This document shows positions 1-7,277 of a DNA stretch of 22,481 nt, piece after piece. This DNA comes from a virus. The translations under genes were made by a program, and so were the position numbers. The stretch is from IMG/VR virus record IMGVR_UViG_3300030107_005733, positions 1-22,481 of that record, one strand, 5' to 3'. The notes under the pieces were generated by a model. That model saw only the letters and a program-made list of their open reading frames with translations. It was not told the DNA's origin and ran no database searches. How positions within the stretch are numbered: the first letter of the stretch is position 1; each line of letters begins with the position of its first letter.

Positions 1-2146
1 GCTTCTTCTTGGTGTCAACCAACTGTTCCTTCAAACGCATCTCTGTTTTTAGTTCAGTGTTTTCCTCTTTGATAATATTGTATTTATCCAACCGATTAGT
101 CAATGTCTCAGCGCCACTAAAACCCTTTATCTCGTCTTGAACATTATCCATACTCTGTGAATACTTTTCAAGATTCGTTTCACTATTAGATAATTGTATA
201 GTCAACTTGTCAACATTTTTATTTGTCTTTTTCTTATCAGAAGTAATATCATTAATGTCTCTAACTCCACCTACCACATTGTTTAAAGACCTTACAAGTG
301 CTTCTTTCTCTACTAACAACTCTTTACTAGTCTTTTCTAAATCATCTTTATGTTTAGTTAGATCGCTTATAACATCAACAGTTTGCAATCTTTGACTCTC
401 AAAATTACTCAACACAGATGGGAAGTCATTCTGTTGATATTCTTTCAATAAAGTTTTCAGCGAAGATGTTTCTTCTTTGATGCTTTTTTGTAAATCGTCA
501 ATAATGTTTAGACCTAAGAAACGAGCAAGCAAGTCTTTACGATTTGTTTGACCATGATCAATCCACCTTGTAATATCAAACTGTTGACTAAATGTTGTCA
601 TGGTGTGTTCTTCATATGAGCCAAGTAAATTACGAATTGCTGTCTCTGTTTCTCTAACATTAGCTTCACCACTAATGTTAACCTTATCACCATGCACAAT
701 TTGGTAAAGTTTTACTTGGTTGTTTGCACGATTTGGATTCCTTTTATTTCTTTTGAAAACTCTTTCGATAACATATCTCTTATCATCTACAGAAAACTCT
801 ATCTCAATTGATCCTTCATTTTGGTTTTTATGAATAACATCAGCAACATTTCTACCGCCAGTTCTATTACTACTATTAAAAAATCCCTGTAAAATAGTAT
901 ATAAGATACTGGACTTACCAGATGCGTTGGGAGAAAATATTCCCGTTAAACCTTTCATTTTATCAAAATTAATAATGTTATTAGGCCCATAAGAAAATAC
1001 ATTATCAAACAAAACCTTGTGTATTACCCACTTCCTACTTTTGTATGTATCGTAGTCCTCAGTAGTGCAAGTATCATAAAAAGCTTTGTGAATAGATAAT
1101 ATCTCATTTACTTCTTGTTCAGAAACGGTGGGACGTTTTGCAAAATATTGTTGTAACAAATCTTGTTGAGTTTTTAAGTCCGTTACGTTTTCTGGTTTAC
1201 CCGACAAAGAGAGATCATCAACGGTAGATTGCACATCAACTTCAATAAATAATCCTTCGGGCTTATATCTACCTCTTATAACAGATTCTACATGCTTTGC
1301 TGTAGTTACATTATAATCGCTAGTATTAAGAAGAATCCTTACGTAAGGTTTGATAGGTAAGTCGAACTCAATATTTTCTATATTATCAATAGCTTCTTGG
1401 TCTAACCTAAAAGTCTTAAAGCCCCAATCGTTGGCCACTTCTATAAAAATACATTTCTTTTGATCTAAATCCCATAGAAGAAATCCTTTTTCTATAGATT
1501 CACCAAAGTTCTGTTGAATCAAAGAACCTGCATATGCAACCTTAATACTACCGTTGTCATCCAATATCATTGGTTGTCGTGAGTGAATATCGCCCAACAT
1601 ACCAAAATCATAATTACGGAAAACACTTTTATCGGTTTCACTTTCAATACGGTGACTAGCGCTTGTATGACTACCATCAATCGCACCATGATAAAGAGCC
1701 ACATACTTCTTTCCTTGTTTCTTATCAAAGTTAATAGGCCACTGATGTTTAGTGTCTTGTTGAGCAAAAATACCATACACTAACTCGTCATTCACATCGT
1801 ATAAGCCACTCTCTTCATATAGGGTGATGGGCTTACCTTTACTCTTTAACAACGATACGATAGGAGTTAAGCTGTCTAAACGGTTATGTTGATTAATAAC
1901 GCAATCGTGGTTTCCAAGTATTAGATCGACAGGAACGATGTCACTTAATCTGTCTAAATAATCACTAGCTAGTTGCACAGCTTCGGGTGATAGATCAGTT
2001 TTATTATGTAGTAAATCGCCTGCTATAACAATTCTATCAATTGGTAGTGACTCTAAACTAGCAACTAAGTTTTCTAAAACTACTTTATATTCTTCATGTC
2101 TTCTTGTTTTACGAATATGTATATCGCTTAGGTGAGCTATTAGCAT
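1..2146 (-). CDS. Fused Mre11/SbcD-type nuclease and Rad50/SbcC-type ATPase (T4 gp47-gp46 fusion), 3' end cut by window edge
   Basis: I translated this frame codon by codon from ATG 2146 to base 1 and found 715 codons with no stop. Residues 1-330 are a calcineurin-like phosphoesterase of the SbcD/gp47 kind: D8 and H10 in HLSDIH, D44 in AGDLLH, N79-H80-D81 in GNHD, H153, then GDIH at 185-188, and a YAGSLIQQNFGE segment near 205-216. After a linker the chain continues as an SbcC/gp46-type ABC ATPase with a Walker A loop (NASGKSS, K411) near 402-413, then from about residue 500 the start of a long coiled coil. In T4 and bacteria these are two proteins forming one complex that resects double-strand breaks to start recombination-dependent replication; here they are one polypeptide. 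The start overlaps the primase stop (TAATG). The zinc hook, Walker B and signature motif lie beyond the window. One Mre11 metal ligand, the first His of the usual GHxH, is Asp186. Confidence 0.92.
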   Translation of the reverse strand, partial: MLIAHLSDIHIRKTRRHEEYKVVLENLVASLESLPIDRIVIAGDLLHNKTDLSPEAVQLASDYLDRLSDIVPVDLILGNHDCVINQHNRLDSLTPIVSLLKSKGKPITLYEESGLYDVNDELVYGIFAQQDTKHQWPINFDKKQGKKYVALYHGAIDGSHTSASHRIESETDKSVFRNYDFGMLGDIHSRQPMILDDNGSIKVAYAGSLIQQNFGESIEKGFLLWDLDQKKCIFIEVANDWGFKTFRLDQEAIDNIENIEFDLPIKPYVRILLNTSDYNVTTAKHVESVIRGRYKPEGLFIEVDVQSTVDDLSLSGKPENVTDLKTQQDLLQQYFAKRPTVSEQEVNEILSIHKAFYDTCTTEDYDTYKSRKWVIHKVLFDNVFSYGPNNIINFDKMKGLTGIFSPNASGKSSILYTILQGFFNSSNRTGGRNVADVIHKNQNEGSIEIEFSVDDKRYVIERVFKRNKRNPNRANNQVKLYQIVHGDKVNISGEANVRETETAIRNLLGSYEEHTMTTFSQQFDITRWIDHGQTNRKDLLARFLGLNIIDDLQKSIKEETSSLKTLLKEYQQNDFPSVLSNFESQRLQTVDVISDLTKHKDDLEKTSKELLVEKEALVRSLNNVVGGVRDINDITSDKKKTNKNVDKLTIQLSNSETNLEKYSQSMDNVQDEIKGFSGAETLTNRLDKYNIIKEENTELKTEMRLKEQLVDTKKK

Positions 2147-3081
2147 TAACTAAATAACCTTTCTTTTATTTGATCTTCAAACGTAAAACTCTTTACGCTT
2201 CCACTGGTTACTATTTCTTCAAATTTTTCTGAACCCATTTCAGCTATGTCCCTTTCTTCTGATTTCCAATCTACATAAGTAACAGGAATATTATATTTGA
2301 CTAATTCGTTTATCATTTTAAACATTTTCTTTTTCGCATCTGCATCTAACGCAATAATAACTTGTGTGTTATTTTCTAATAACCTTTTGAACAACAAAGA
2401 CCCACTACCCACGTTACTGCCAAGAATAGGCACAGCGTTTTTACGTGACAATATAGCATCAAATATTCCCTCTACAATATACAGAGGTTTATCCCATTCA
2501 ACTAAGTGTTCATTAAATATAACCTCTTTCTTTGAGGCCGATGCGTTTTTGTATTTATAGGCTTCAAAAGGTTGAATGGTTCTTGCAACATAATAGTTTA
2601 AGTTGTTGTCTCTATCGTATGATGGAAACAATATTCTTTGATCATTAACACTATAGTATATGTCGTATTTGAGAATGTCTTGTTTCGTTAATCCTCTTTT
2701 CAAAAGATACTCTGCAGCGGGTTTGTAGAACTGTCGCTCTAAATTTCTAAAAAGATTTTCATAGCCGTTGGGTAAAACCAACTTCTTCTCTTTAACAATT
2801 TCTTTACTAAAAATATTATTAATCTGTTCTAAATTCTTTTTTGGTTCCTCATTAAATATCTTTCTATACTGGTTGACATTTGACACACCAGCGAGTTTAA
2901 GAAGATAGAGGAAACTACGACCAGATAGGTTGCAATGAAAACAAGAGAATACGTTTTTCTCTATGTTGACGGTTAATTTATTATTATGATGATGACAGTT
3001 TACACATCGGAAATAATGATTACCACCGGCCATTGTTTTATAACTTCCAAGATGTTGTGCTAATATATCTAACTTATCCAT
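2146..3081 (-). CDS. dnaG: DNA primase, DnaG-like (CHC2 zinc finger plus TOPRIM)
   Basis: This primase of 311 residues would synthesise RNA primers for lagging-strand replication with the DnaB-like helicase encoded at 18624-19970. The N-terminus carries a zinc-binding set of the CHC2 type (C26-X2-C29 and C47-X2-C50). The middle has the DnaG core strand 'RILFPSYD' near 149-156. The TOPRIM domain follows, with E204 in IVEGIFDA and the metal-binding pair D246/D248 in ALDADAKK. It lacks the C-terminal helicase-binding domain of bacterial DnaG (about 580 residues), as is usual in phage primases. I chose ATG 3081 over the in-frame TTG one codon upstream because AAGGG lies about 10 nt before the ATG. 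It is the first gene after the promoter at 3120-3148 and its stop overlaps the start of the Mre11-Rad50 fusion, so the two are probably co-transcribed and translationally coupled. Confidence 0.9.
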   Translation of the reverse strand: MDKLDILAQHLGSYKTMAGGNHYFRCVNCHHHNNKLTVNIEKNVFSCFHCNLSGRSFLYLLKLAGVSNVNQYRKIFNEEPKKNLEQINNIFSKEIVKEKKLVLPNGYENLFRNLERQFYKPAAEYLLKRGLTKQDILKYDIYYSVNDQRILFPSYDRDNNLNYYVARTIQPFEAYKYKNASASKKEVIFNEHLVEWDKPLYIVEGIFDAILSRKNAVPILGSNVGSGSLLFKRLLENNTQVIIALDADAKKKMFKMINELVKYNIPVTYVDWKSEERDIAEMGSEKFEEIVTSGSVKSFTFEDQIKERLFS

Positions 3082-3119
3082 CAAACTTTAACCCTTAAAT
3101 AAAATTTTAATATAGATAT

Positions 3120-3148
3120 AATATAACCAATTATTATGATTAAGTCAA
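3120..3148 (-). promoter_or_regulatory. Sigma70-type promoter for the primase / Mre11-Rad50 operon
   Basis: On the minus strand a -35 box TTGACT (3148-3143) is followed after exactly 17 nt by TATATT (3125-3120), preceded by TGGT. The -35 overlaps the last codons of the RuvC-like gene. Five other copies with the same geometry occur in the window, which makes chance unlikely. Transcription would start near 3113, about 30 nt before the primase ATG. Confidence 0.75.
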
Positions 3149-3736
3149 GGCTTTTTCTTTTTTGGTAGTGTTCAATTCCAATTGAGGTGGGAGTATTTCT
3201 GCAGCTCTTGCTCTTGCAATAACAACTGCATCACTCACATCATATGCTTCTTTACTAAATTCGTTTTTTGTTTTCATCAAAGGTAGGAGTTCTTTTATTT
3301 CGGGGTGTAACTCTATCACTCTTCTGAGAATAAAGTCTTTTGACTTTGTGCCGCGTGGAACCTTACAATCAGCTAAATTTCTTGCTCTTATAACATTCAT
3401 CATAGTGGGGTATTTATTTAACATCTCATAACATTTGCGTTGGATTATAGCGTTGAAAGCAGCGAGTGTGATTATAGTTTTAATATTAGATTTACCGGAT
3501 ATAAACTTTGTGATTATATCTTCTATTACTACTTCAGTTATTTTATCAGTGTTTTCGTTCAAAGTATCTAAAACTTCAAACATCACATTAACTTTTTCAT
3601 GTAGACCTTTTATGTTTTTTAATGCTACATGACCTGCGGTTTCTAATTTGTTTTGATTAAGATTCCATATGGCGTAGCCAGTACAGAAGGTGCTAACATC
3701 TAGTGCTAGTAAATATCCCTCTGTACTGACTGCCAT
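3140..3736 (-). CDS. RuvC-like Holliday-junction resolvase / RNase H-fold endonuclease
   Basis: This is a 198-residue protein with the RuvC arrangement of acidic residues on an RNase H fold. D13 sits in the first strand (LLALDVSTFCTGYA), E72 in the VVIEDI strand, and D166/D169 in the final helix segment AYDVSDAVVIA. A basic stretch with KVPRGTKSKD lies around 125-134. RuvC-like enzymes cut four-way junctions; in phages they debranch replicating DNA before packaging, the role T4 gives to the unrelated endonuclease VII. The ATG is the first codon choice after an in-frame stop three codons upstream. It has no strong ribosome-binding site, so translation may be coupled to the preceding outer-membrane protein gene, which ends 6 nt upstream. 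The last codons overlap the -35 box of the primase promoter. The exact substrate cannot be told from sequence. Confidence 0.72.
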   Translation of the reverse strand: MAVSTEGYLLALDVSTFCTGYAIWNLNQNKLETAGHVALKNIKGLHEKVNVMFEVLDTLNENTDKITEVVIEDIITKFISGKSNIKTIITLAAFNAIIQRKCYEMLNKYPTMMNVIRARNLADCKVPRGTKSKDFILRRVIELHPEIKELLPLMKTKNEFSKEAYDVSDAVVIARARAAEILPPQLELNTTKKEKALT

Positions 3737-3742
3737 ATTAAA

Positions 3743-4381
3743 CTACCACGTTTTGCTTACAACAAAATGTGTGTTCTTCACATCTGGATTATAGATAAAC
3801 GAAGCACCATAACCGTCATCGTTATTGTAAGATAGTGCTACATTTGATACGCCAAAGTCACCCGACTTTGTGTATAATCCGTCACCGCCTCCAACAGTAG
3901 CGTTAAAGCCAAACAATGGATACGATACTTGTGCGTATGTGTCTCCCTCAATAGTTGGATCACTCTTTATAAAACGTCCAACATAAAAATCAACACCTGC
4001 ATACTCGGTCGAAAAACCAAGCTCTATATCGTGATCATCTATATCTAAAAGTTCTGTTGTCGTAGTAGGATAGAAATATGAAATCAAATGCGCAGAGCCG
4101 TAGTCGCCCACTTCCTGCGAAAGTGTGAAATCATATTCGGTAGGATGGCCAGTTACCCATGTGGAACTATGAAAAGGTATTTGACCCCATACATTGAAAC
4201 TAGTTCCAGTTGAATCAAAAGGCACCGTCAATGATGGTTGAACCGAAACCACATCTACTACACCAACACCGCGCCAAACATGGCGACTAAAAACAGAAAC
4301 TTCTAAATTAGAATCTGCAGAAACTGTTGATGAAAAGATTAGGGACAAGACAGCAAAAGCTGCCATGATAAAATTACGCAT
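3743..4381 (-). CDS. Secreted outer-membrane beta-barrel protein (TorF/porin-like)
   Basis: The 212-residue product begins with a clear signal peptide: MRNF, a hydrophobic run IMAAFAVLSLIFSS and a likely cleavage after VSA near residue 22. The mature part starts with a beta-barrel signature, SRHVWRGVG, seen near the N-terminus of small outer-membrane barrels of the TorF / putative porin group. It continues as alternating polar/aromatic strands rich in Gly, Tyr, Phe and Asp and ends in an aromatic residue (SKTW), as expected for a BAM-inserted barrel. It is predicted to sit in the host outer membrane. Such a protein is unexpected between replication genes; it could change surface permeability, nutrient uptake or receptor availability (superinfection exclusion, as proposed for porins encoded by some lambdoid phages), all inference. 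AAGGAG lies 9 nt before the ATG. No close TTGACA/TATATT promoter is visible upstream. Confidence 0.75.
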   Translation of the reverse strand: MRNFIMAAFAVLSLIFSSTVSADSNLEVSVFSRHVWRGVGVVDVVSVQPSLTVPFDSTGTSFNVWGQIPFHSSTWVTGHPTEYDFTLSQEVGDYGSAHLISYFYPTTTTELLDIDDHDIELGFSTEYAGVDFYVGRFIKSDPTIEGDTYAQVSYPLFGFNATVGGGDGLYTKSGDFGVSNVALSYNNDDGYGASFIYNPDVKNTHFVVSKTW

Positions 4382-4425
4382 ACAAATTTTCTCCTTGTAG
4401 GGGGATTGTTTACTACATTAACATT

Positions 4426-4449
4426 TTGACATTCACGCTTGACATTCAC
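4426..4449. repeat. Short tandem direct repeat upstream of the outer-membrane protein gene
   Basis: The 11-mer TTGACATTCAC occurs at 4426-4436 and again at 4439-4449 on the plus strand (13-nt period). The second copy covers the stop codon of the gene at 4446-4889. The pair lies 45-70 nt before the start of the outer-membrane protein gene, where an operator could sit. Its function is unknown. Confidence 0.5.
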
Positions 4450-4889
4450 ACTTCTTTCTTGAGTTTTGGGAACTCAAGGACACTTTGATCACCAGTTTGG
4501 GGATCATCTTCTTTGTTAATGTTTTGTTCTTCACCATCAGATTCGGGTATGAATCGTTTGGGTGCGATTCCTTCCTTATCTAAAAGATCAAGAATATCAT
4601 TTGCATTAACAGAATCCTTACTTTCATTTTCTAAATCTAATAACTTATGAGAAGCACTAATCATTTTGATAAGATTTTCCGTAGCTTTATGTGCTGAATC
4701 TAAGTATGGGTGAGGTTTATCACCCGACATAAAAAGATCTTCACTATCACCAACCATAGCTCTAAACTTTTTAAAAGTAGACATAGCTTCTTCTCTTTCC
4801 TCAATAGATTGTTTAAAAATAACATTAAATATCTCATCAAGGCTCTTACCTTCAAATAAACTTATGTCTTTTAGTTTTTCAAGACTCAT
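4446..4889 (-). CDS. Unknown acidic protein (147 aa)
   Basis: I do not recognise this protein with confidence. It is 147 residues, rich in Glu, Asp and Lys, and predicted mostly helical up to residue 110, with an acidic disordered tail. The two long helices around 30-50 and 65-95 loosely recall the coiled-coil core of T4 gp16-type small terminase subunits, but no diagnostic motif supports this and the setting is a replication region, so I do not assign it. GAGG lies about 9 nt before the ATG. The start overlaps the end of the preceding small membrane-protein gene by 11 nt, and it is followed by the outer-membrane protein gene. Confidence 0.7.
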   Translation of the reverse strand: MSLEKLKDISLFEGKSLDEIFNVIFKQSIEEREEAMSTFKKFRAMVGDSEDLFMSGDKPHPYLDSAHKATENLIKMISASHKLLDLENESKDSVNANDILDLLDKEGIAPKRFIPESDGEEQNINKEDDPQTGDQSVLEFPKLKKEV

Positions 4890-5172
4890 CTTCTACTTCC
4901 TCACCTAAAGTATTAAATTTATAATTTTCATCTAATTGTTGTAAATAATATTCTATATCTTGTAATTGACCTACAAAGTTTTTAATTACAGGATCGTCAC
5001 TATATATTTCGCGAGACAATACATCTCTAATACTATTTCCCAATGCTGTAAAACGCCCGTACATATCTCCTTGCATATCTTCATAAAAGCTAAGTCTGTT
5101 TATTGACCTATAAAGTGCTACGCCTAAGCATATGGATAGTATAATAAATAGTGCCGTTAATACTTCAAACAT
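4879..5172 (-). CDS. Small single-span membrane protein, unknown function
   Basis: The 97-residue product has one hydrophobic segment at about 4-22 (VLTALFIILSICLGVALY) followed by a charged soluble part with a helical, heptad-like C-terminus. This is the shape of a bitopic inner-membrane protein with its N-terminus anchored. I chose ATG 5172, not the in-frame TTG three bases upstream, because the ATG overlaps the TGA of the preceding gene (TGATG), a normal coupling arrangement. The 3' end overlaps the next gene by 11 nt. I do not recognise the family; holin- or spanin-like roles cannot be claimed from one helix. Confidence 0.65.
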   Translation of the reverse strand: MFEVLTALFIILSICLGVALYRSINRLSFYEDMQGDMYGRFTALGNSIRDVLSREIYSDDPVIKNFVGQLQDIEYYLQQLDENYKFNTLGEEVEDES

Positions 5173-5375
5173 CAAGTTTTATACCTTTCTAATATATTCA
5201 AAGCATCCTCTGCAGATGCCAACTCTGCGACCCATTTATTAATCTCTGTTGGTAAATCACTATGTTCACCGATACCAACAGAGTTATTGAGATATGTATC
5301 TAATACAGCCTCGGCTTCTAACTTCTTTGTTGTAAAGTGGGATAAAGAGGCTTGTATATACATATTAGTAACCAT
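5172..5375 (-). CDS. Unknown small protein (67 aa)
   Basis: The 67-residue product is predicted to be largely helical, with no cysteines and no membrane segment. A strong Shine-Dalgarno AAGGAG lies 6 nt before the ATG. It follows the adenine methylase gene after a 58-nt AT-rich gap and its stop overlaps the next start (TGATG), so it heads a tight run of three small genes that ends before the outer-membrane protein gene. No family is recognised. Confidence 0.65.
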   Translation of the reverse strand: MVTNMYIQASLSHFTTKKLEAEAVLDTYLNNSVGIGEHSDLPTEINKWVAELASAEDALNILERYKT

Positions 5376-5433
5376 TATCTTCTCCTTTAATATAAGTGTT
5401 TAATAGTATAAAAAAAACAATACGTCTTTTAAA

Positions 5434-6417
5434 CTACTCGTAATTCATAATCAAAACCTCTTCACCTGTGGATTGATCTACTCCTTCTTTAGCGCCTGCA
5501 GGTTTCACAAACTCTTTTGTTTCCCAATGAAATTTATCTTTTGGATACATATCACTTAGTTCAGAGAAATCATAATAAGATAATGAAAACTTACCCTTCA
5601 TGTTGTGAAGACAACTCATCAACTCATAGTGCTGTTCTCTACCAAAGCGATGTAGACTATAATATAACTCAGTACTCCAATAAGGTGGGTCAACATAAAA
5701 ATATGTAGTTTTAGAATCATATTTTGCAATAACTTCTTCAAACGACATATTCTCACAAGTATCAATTTTTTTTAGTTTAGGAATAACTTTATCGCTGGTA
5801 AGTCTATTATAGAAGGCTTTAAACTTGGAGTTATACTTTCCTTTATAATCTTGAAATTCTGAATCCACTGGGTCTATACCAGAGAATGAAGAAGTAAGAA
5901 TATATGCATACTTCATCGCAGCTACTTGGTTCTTTTGACCTGCTTTAATCTTATCACCAAAAACATCTCTCATATTATTATTGTTACACTGACGAGATGC
6001 TCGTGCATGAGTCAACGCTTCATTCAACGCTTTACGTTGCTTACCTTTAATATTTTTGTCCTCTAAGATTTTTCTTATCTGTTTGATAGCAAAGTCTGTA
6101 TAGAATAAACTTTCCTTACAATCATAGAAATAATCTCTACAAGATTCTGATAGTTCGGGTGAATCTTTGGTTTGTAAAGGTGGTTTCTTATTATCAATAA
6201 ACTTTGAGAATACTTTTGGGTGTGATGAGCATCGGAATAAATTAGTCATGTAAGGATTAAAATCATTATAGATAGCCTTATCACATCTTTCATGTATGTC
6301 TGAATTAACATATACCCAATACGCACCACCAAAAACTTCTACATATGTATCACATTCGGGAACAAAACCACTGATCCAATCTGCCATTCTTGCTTTTCCA
6401 CCAATATAACTTAAGAT
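5434..6417 (-). CDS. dam: D12-class (Dam-like) DNA adenine methyltransferase, apparent AUC start
   Basis: This enzyme would transfer a methyl group from S-adenosylmethionine to N6 of adenine in phage DNA, probably to evade host restriction or time DNA processing. Counting from the proposed start, it has the N-terminal Dam motif SYIGGKARMADWI (residues 3-15), an AdoMet-site strand YVEVFGGAYW (about 25-34), YNDFNP, and the catalytic DPPY at 243-246. The first ATG is at 6387, but starting there would delete the conserved GGK motif, which is encoded in frame upstream. Between the in-frame stop at 6468-6466 and ATG 6387 there is no ATG, GTG or TTG. GAGG lies 5 nt before the ATC codon at 6417, which I take as the start (327 aa). 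The gene is first after the promoter at 6451-6479. If ATG 6387 is used instead, the product is 317 residues and probably impaired. Confidence 0.85.
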   Translation of the reverse strand: MLSYIGGKARMADWISGFVPECDTYVEVFGGAYWVYVNSDIHERCDKAIYNDFNPYMTNLFRCSSHPKVFSKFIDNKKPPLQTKDSPELSESCRDYFYDCKESLFYTDFAIKQIRKILEDKNIKGKQRKALNEALTHARASRQCNNNNMRDVFGDKIKAGQKNQVAAMKYAYILTSSFSGIDPVDSEFQDYKGKYNSKFKAFYNRLTSDKVIPKLKKIDTCENMSFEEVIAKYDSKTTYFYVDPPYWSTELYYSLHRFGREQHYELMSCLHNMKGKFSLSYYDFSELSDMYPKDKFHWETKEFVKPAGAKEGVDQSTGEEVLIMNYE

Positions 6418-6450
6418 AGTAACCTCGTTTCTAAAAAATTTTATATATAT

Positions 6451-6479
6451 AATATAACCATACCTCTACATATTGTCAA
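6451..6479 (-). promoter_or_regulatory. Sigma70-type promoter for the methylase gene
   Basis: The minus strand has TTGACA (6479-6474), 17 nt, then TATATT (6456-6451) preceded by TGGT. The TGA stop of the upstream gene is embedded in the -35 box. The predicted transcript starts near 6444, leaving a leader of about 27 nt before the proposed ATC start. Confidence 0.8.
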
Positions 6480-6796
6480 GGATTTTCCTCATCATCATCA
6501 AATATTTTTAGTATATCATCCATTGTATGTAGGGGTGGCTTTTTTTCTTTCTTTATTTGTTCCACTCTATCTTTCTGTTCTTTGGTTAATCCTTTATCTA
6601 ATATTTCTTTAAACTCTTCATCTGGAGTAAGGTCAATATAAAATTCTCCTTCTTCAAAATCATTCATATGTTCTAAGACTTCAATGTATTCTTCTAAATC
6701 TCCGATATGTTGCAGAAGTGTTTCTTGTTTTTCCATAAGCTTAGAAATAATATTTATCAGTTTGCTAGCATTATCCATCTTAGATTTTCTGCTCAT
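6476..6796 (-). CDS. Unknown acidic coiled-coil protein (106 aa)
   Basis: This 106-residue protein is very rich in Glu, Asp and Lys. Residues 8-45 form a likely coiled coil (ASKLINIISKLMEKQETLLQ onward), followed by a charged linker and an acidic C-terminus DDDEENP. No family is recognised. The Shine-Dalgarno GGAGAA lies a few bases before ATG 6796 and the gene starts 9 nt after the MscS-like gene ends. Its TGA stop lies inside the -35 box of the methylase promoter. Confidence 0.65.
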   Translation of the reverse strand: MSRKSKMDNASKLINIISKLMEKQETLLQHIGDLEEYIEVLEHMNDFEEGEFYIDLTPDEEFKEILDKGLTKEQKDRVEQIKKEKKPPLHTMDDILKIFDDDEENP

Positions 6797-6805
6797 AACA
6801 TTCTC

Positions 6806-7195
6806 CTAATCACTAAACATGCTTTCTAAATCAAAATTACCTAACGGTTTTTCTAATTTTAAATCTCTTAACTTATCATTCTCTACAATAAGTTTAGTTC
6901 CACCCGAAATGTTTTTTTTACCACTAGCGTCAACCTTAATGGTATAAAGATAAAATGTTGTTTTCCACATTGACACTCTTACAATTCGGCCGGGTCTGCC
7001 ATCTAAAATTATAATGTCATCGTTATTATAATCGTTACCAACAAACACAAGAAGTCCTGCTAATACTGATTCTATGGTTGTTTTAAAAAATAAGACTACT
7101 AAGGCGGCAAAAAACATCCACCCATATTCACCCAACAAAACACTTATGTTACTCTGTATAACATTTTCTATTTGTTGTGCGCTTGCTTCTTCCAT
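6806..7195 (-). CDS. Minimal MscS-like mechanosensitive channel protein
   Basis: This 129-residue protein matches the core of the MscS family. A hydrophobic segment at about 25-54 ends in ESVLAGLLVFVG, like the pore-lining TM3 of MscS. It is followed by the Sm-like beta domain: NNDDIIILDGRPGRIVRVSMW (58-78), a Thr-Thr pair, and GTKLIVENDKL (99-109), equivalent to the MscS stretch ending in IPNGKI. It lacks the first two transmembrane helices and the large C-terminal cage of E. coli MscS (286 residues), so it is a one-helix-plus-beta-domain version. MscS proteins are heptameric inner-membrane tension valves; this one might form a reduced pore, join host MscS subunits, or affect lysis or osmotic state, all inference. 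GGAG lies 8 nt before the ATG. Confidence 0.72.
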   Translation of the reverse strand: MEEASAQQIENVIQSNISVLLGEYGWMFFAALVVLFFKTTIESVLAGLLVFVGNDYNNDDIIILDGRPGRIVRVSMWKTTFYLYTIKVDASGKKNISGGTKLIVENDKLRDLKLEKPLGNFDLESMFSD

Positions 7196-7210
7196 CTAAC
7201 TTTCTCCAAC

Positions 7211-7256
7211 TGGTATAGTTTTTGTTTGTTAATTAGTGGGATAAACATTTATACCA
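7211..7256 (-). promoter_or_regulatory. Inverted repeat in the leader of the MscS-like gene
   Basis: In the 82-nt gap before the MscS-like gene, TGGTATA (7211-7217) and TATACCA (7250-7256) are inverted copies 32 nt apart. The inner arm ends just before the Shine-Dalgarno sequence, so it could pair in the mRNA or bind a dimeric protein. The stem is short and AT-rich, and this is a weak candidate. Confidence 0.25.
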
Positions 7257-7277
7257 ATAGAAGGTTATGACAGGTTT

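Noticed and set aside
1567-1783. Open frames on both strands inside the Mre11 part
   Set aside because: They lie fully within the fusion gene, whose translation shows family motifs; neither has a ribosome-binding site or recognisable content.
4426-4449. TTGACA boxes on the plus strand as promoters
   Set aside because: No -10 at 16-18 nt on that strand and no plus-strand gene follows.
4446-4889. Possible small terminase subunit (T4 gp16-like)
   Set aside because: Only a loose two-helix resemblance, no diagnostic motif, and no large terminase nearby; kept as unknown.
7211-7256. Rho-independent terminator after the endonuclease gene
   Set aside because: The inverted repeat is only 7 bp, AT-rich, has a 32-nt loop and no U-run; listed only as a weak leader structure.
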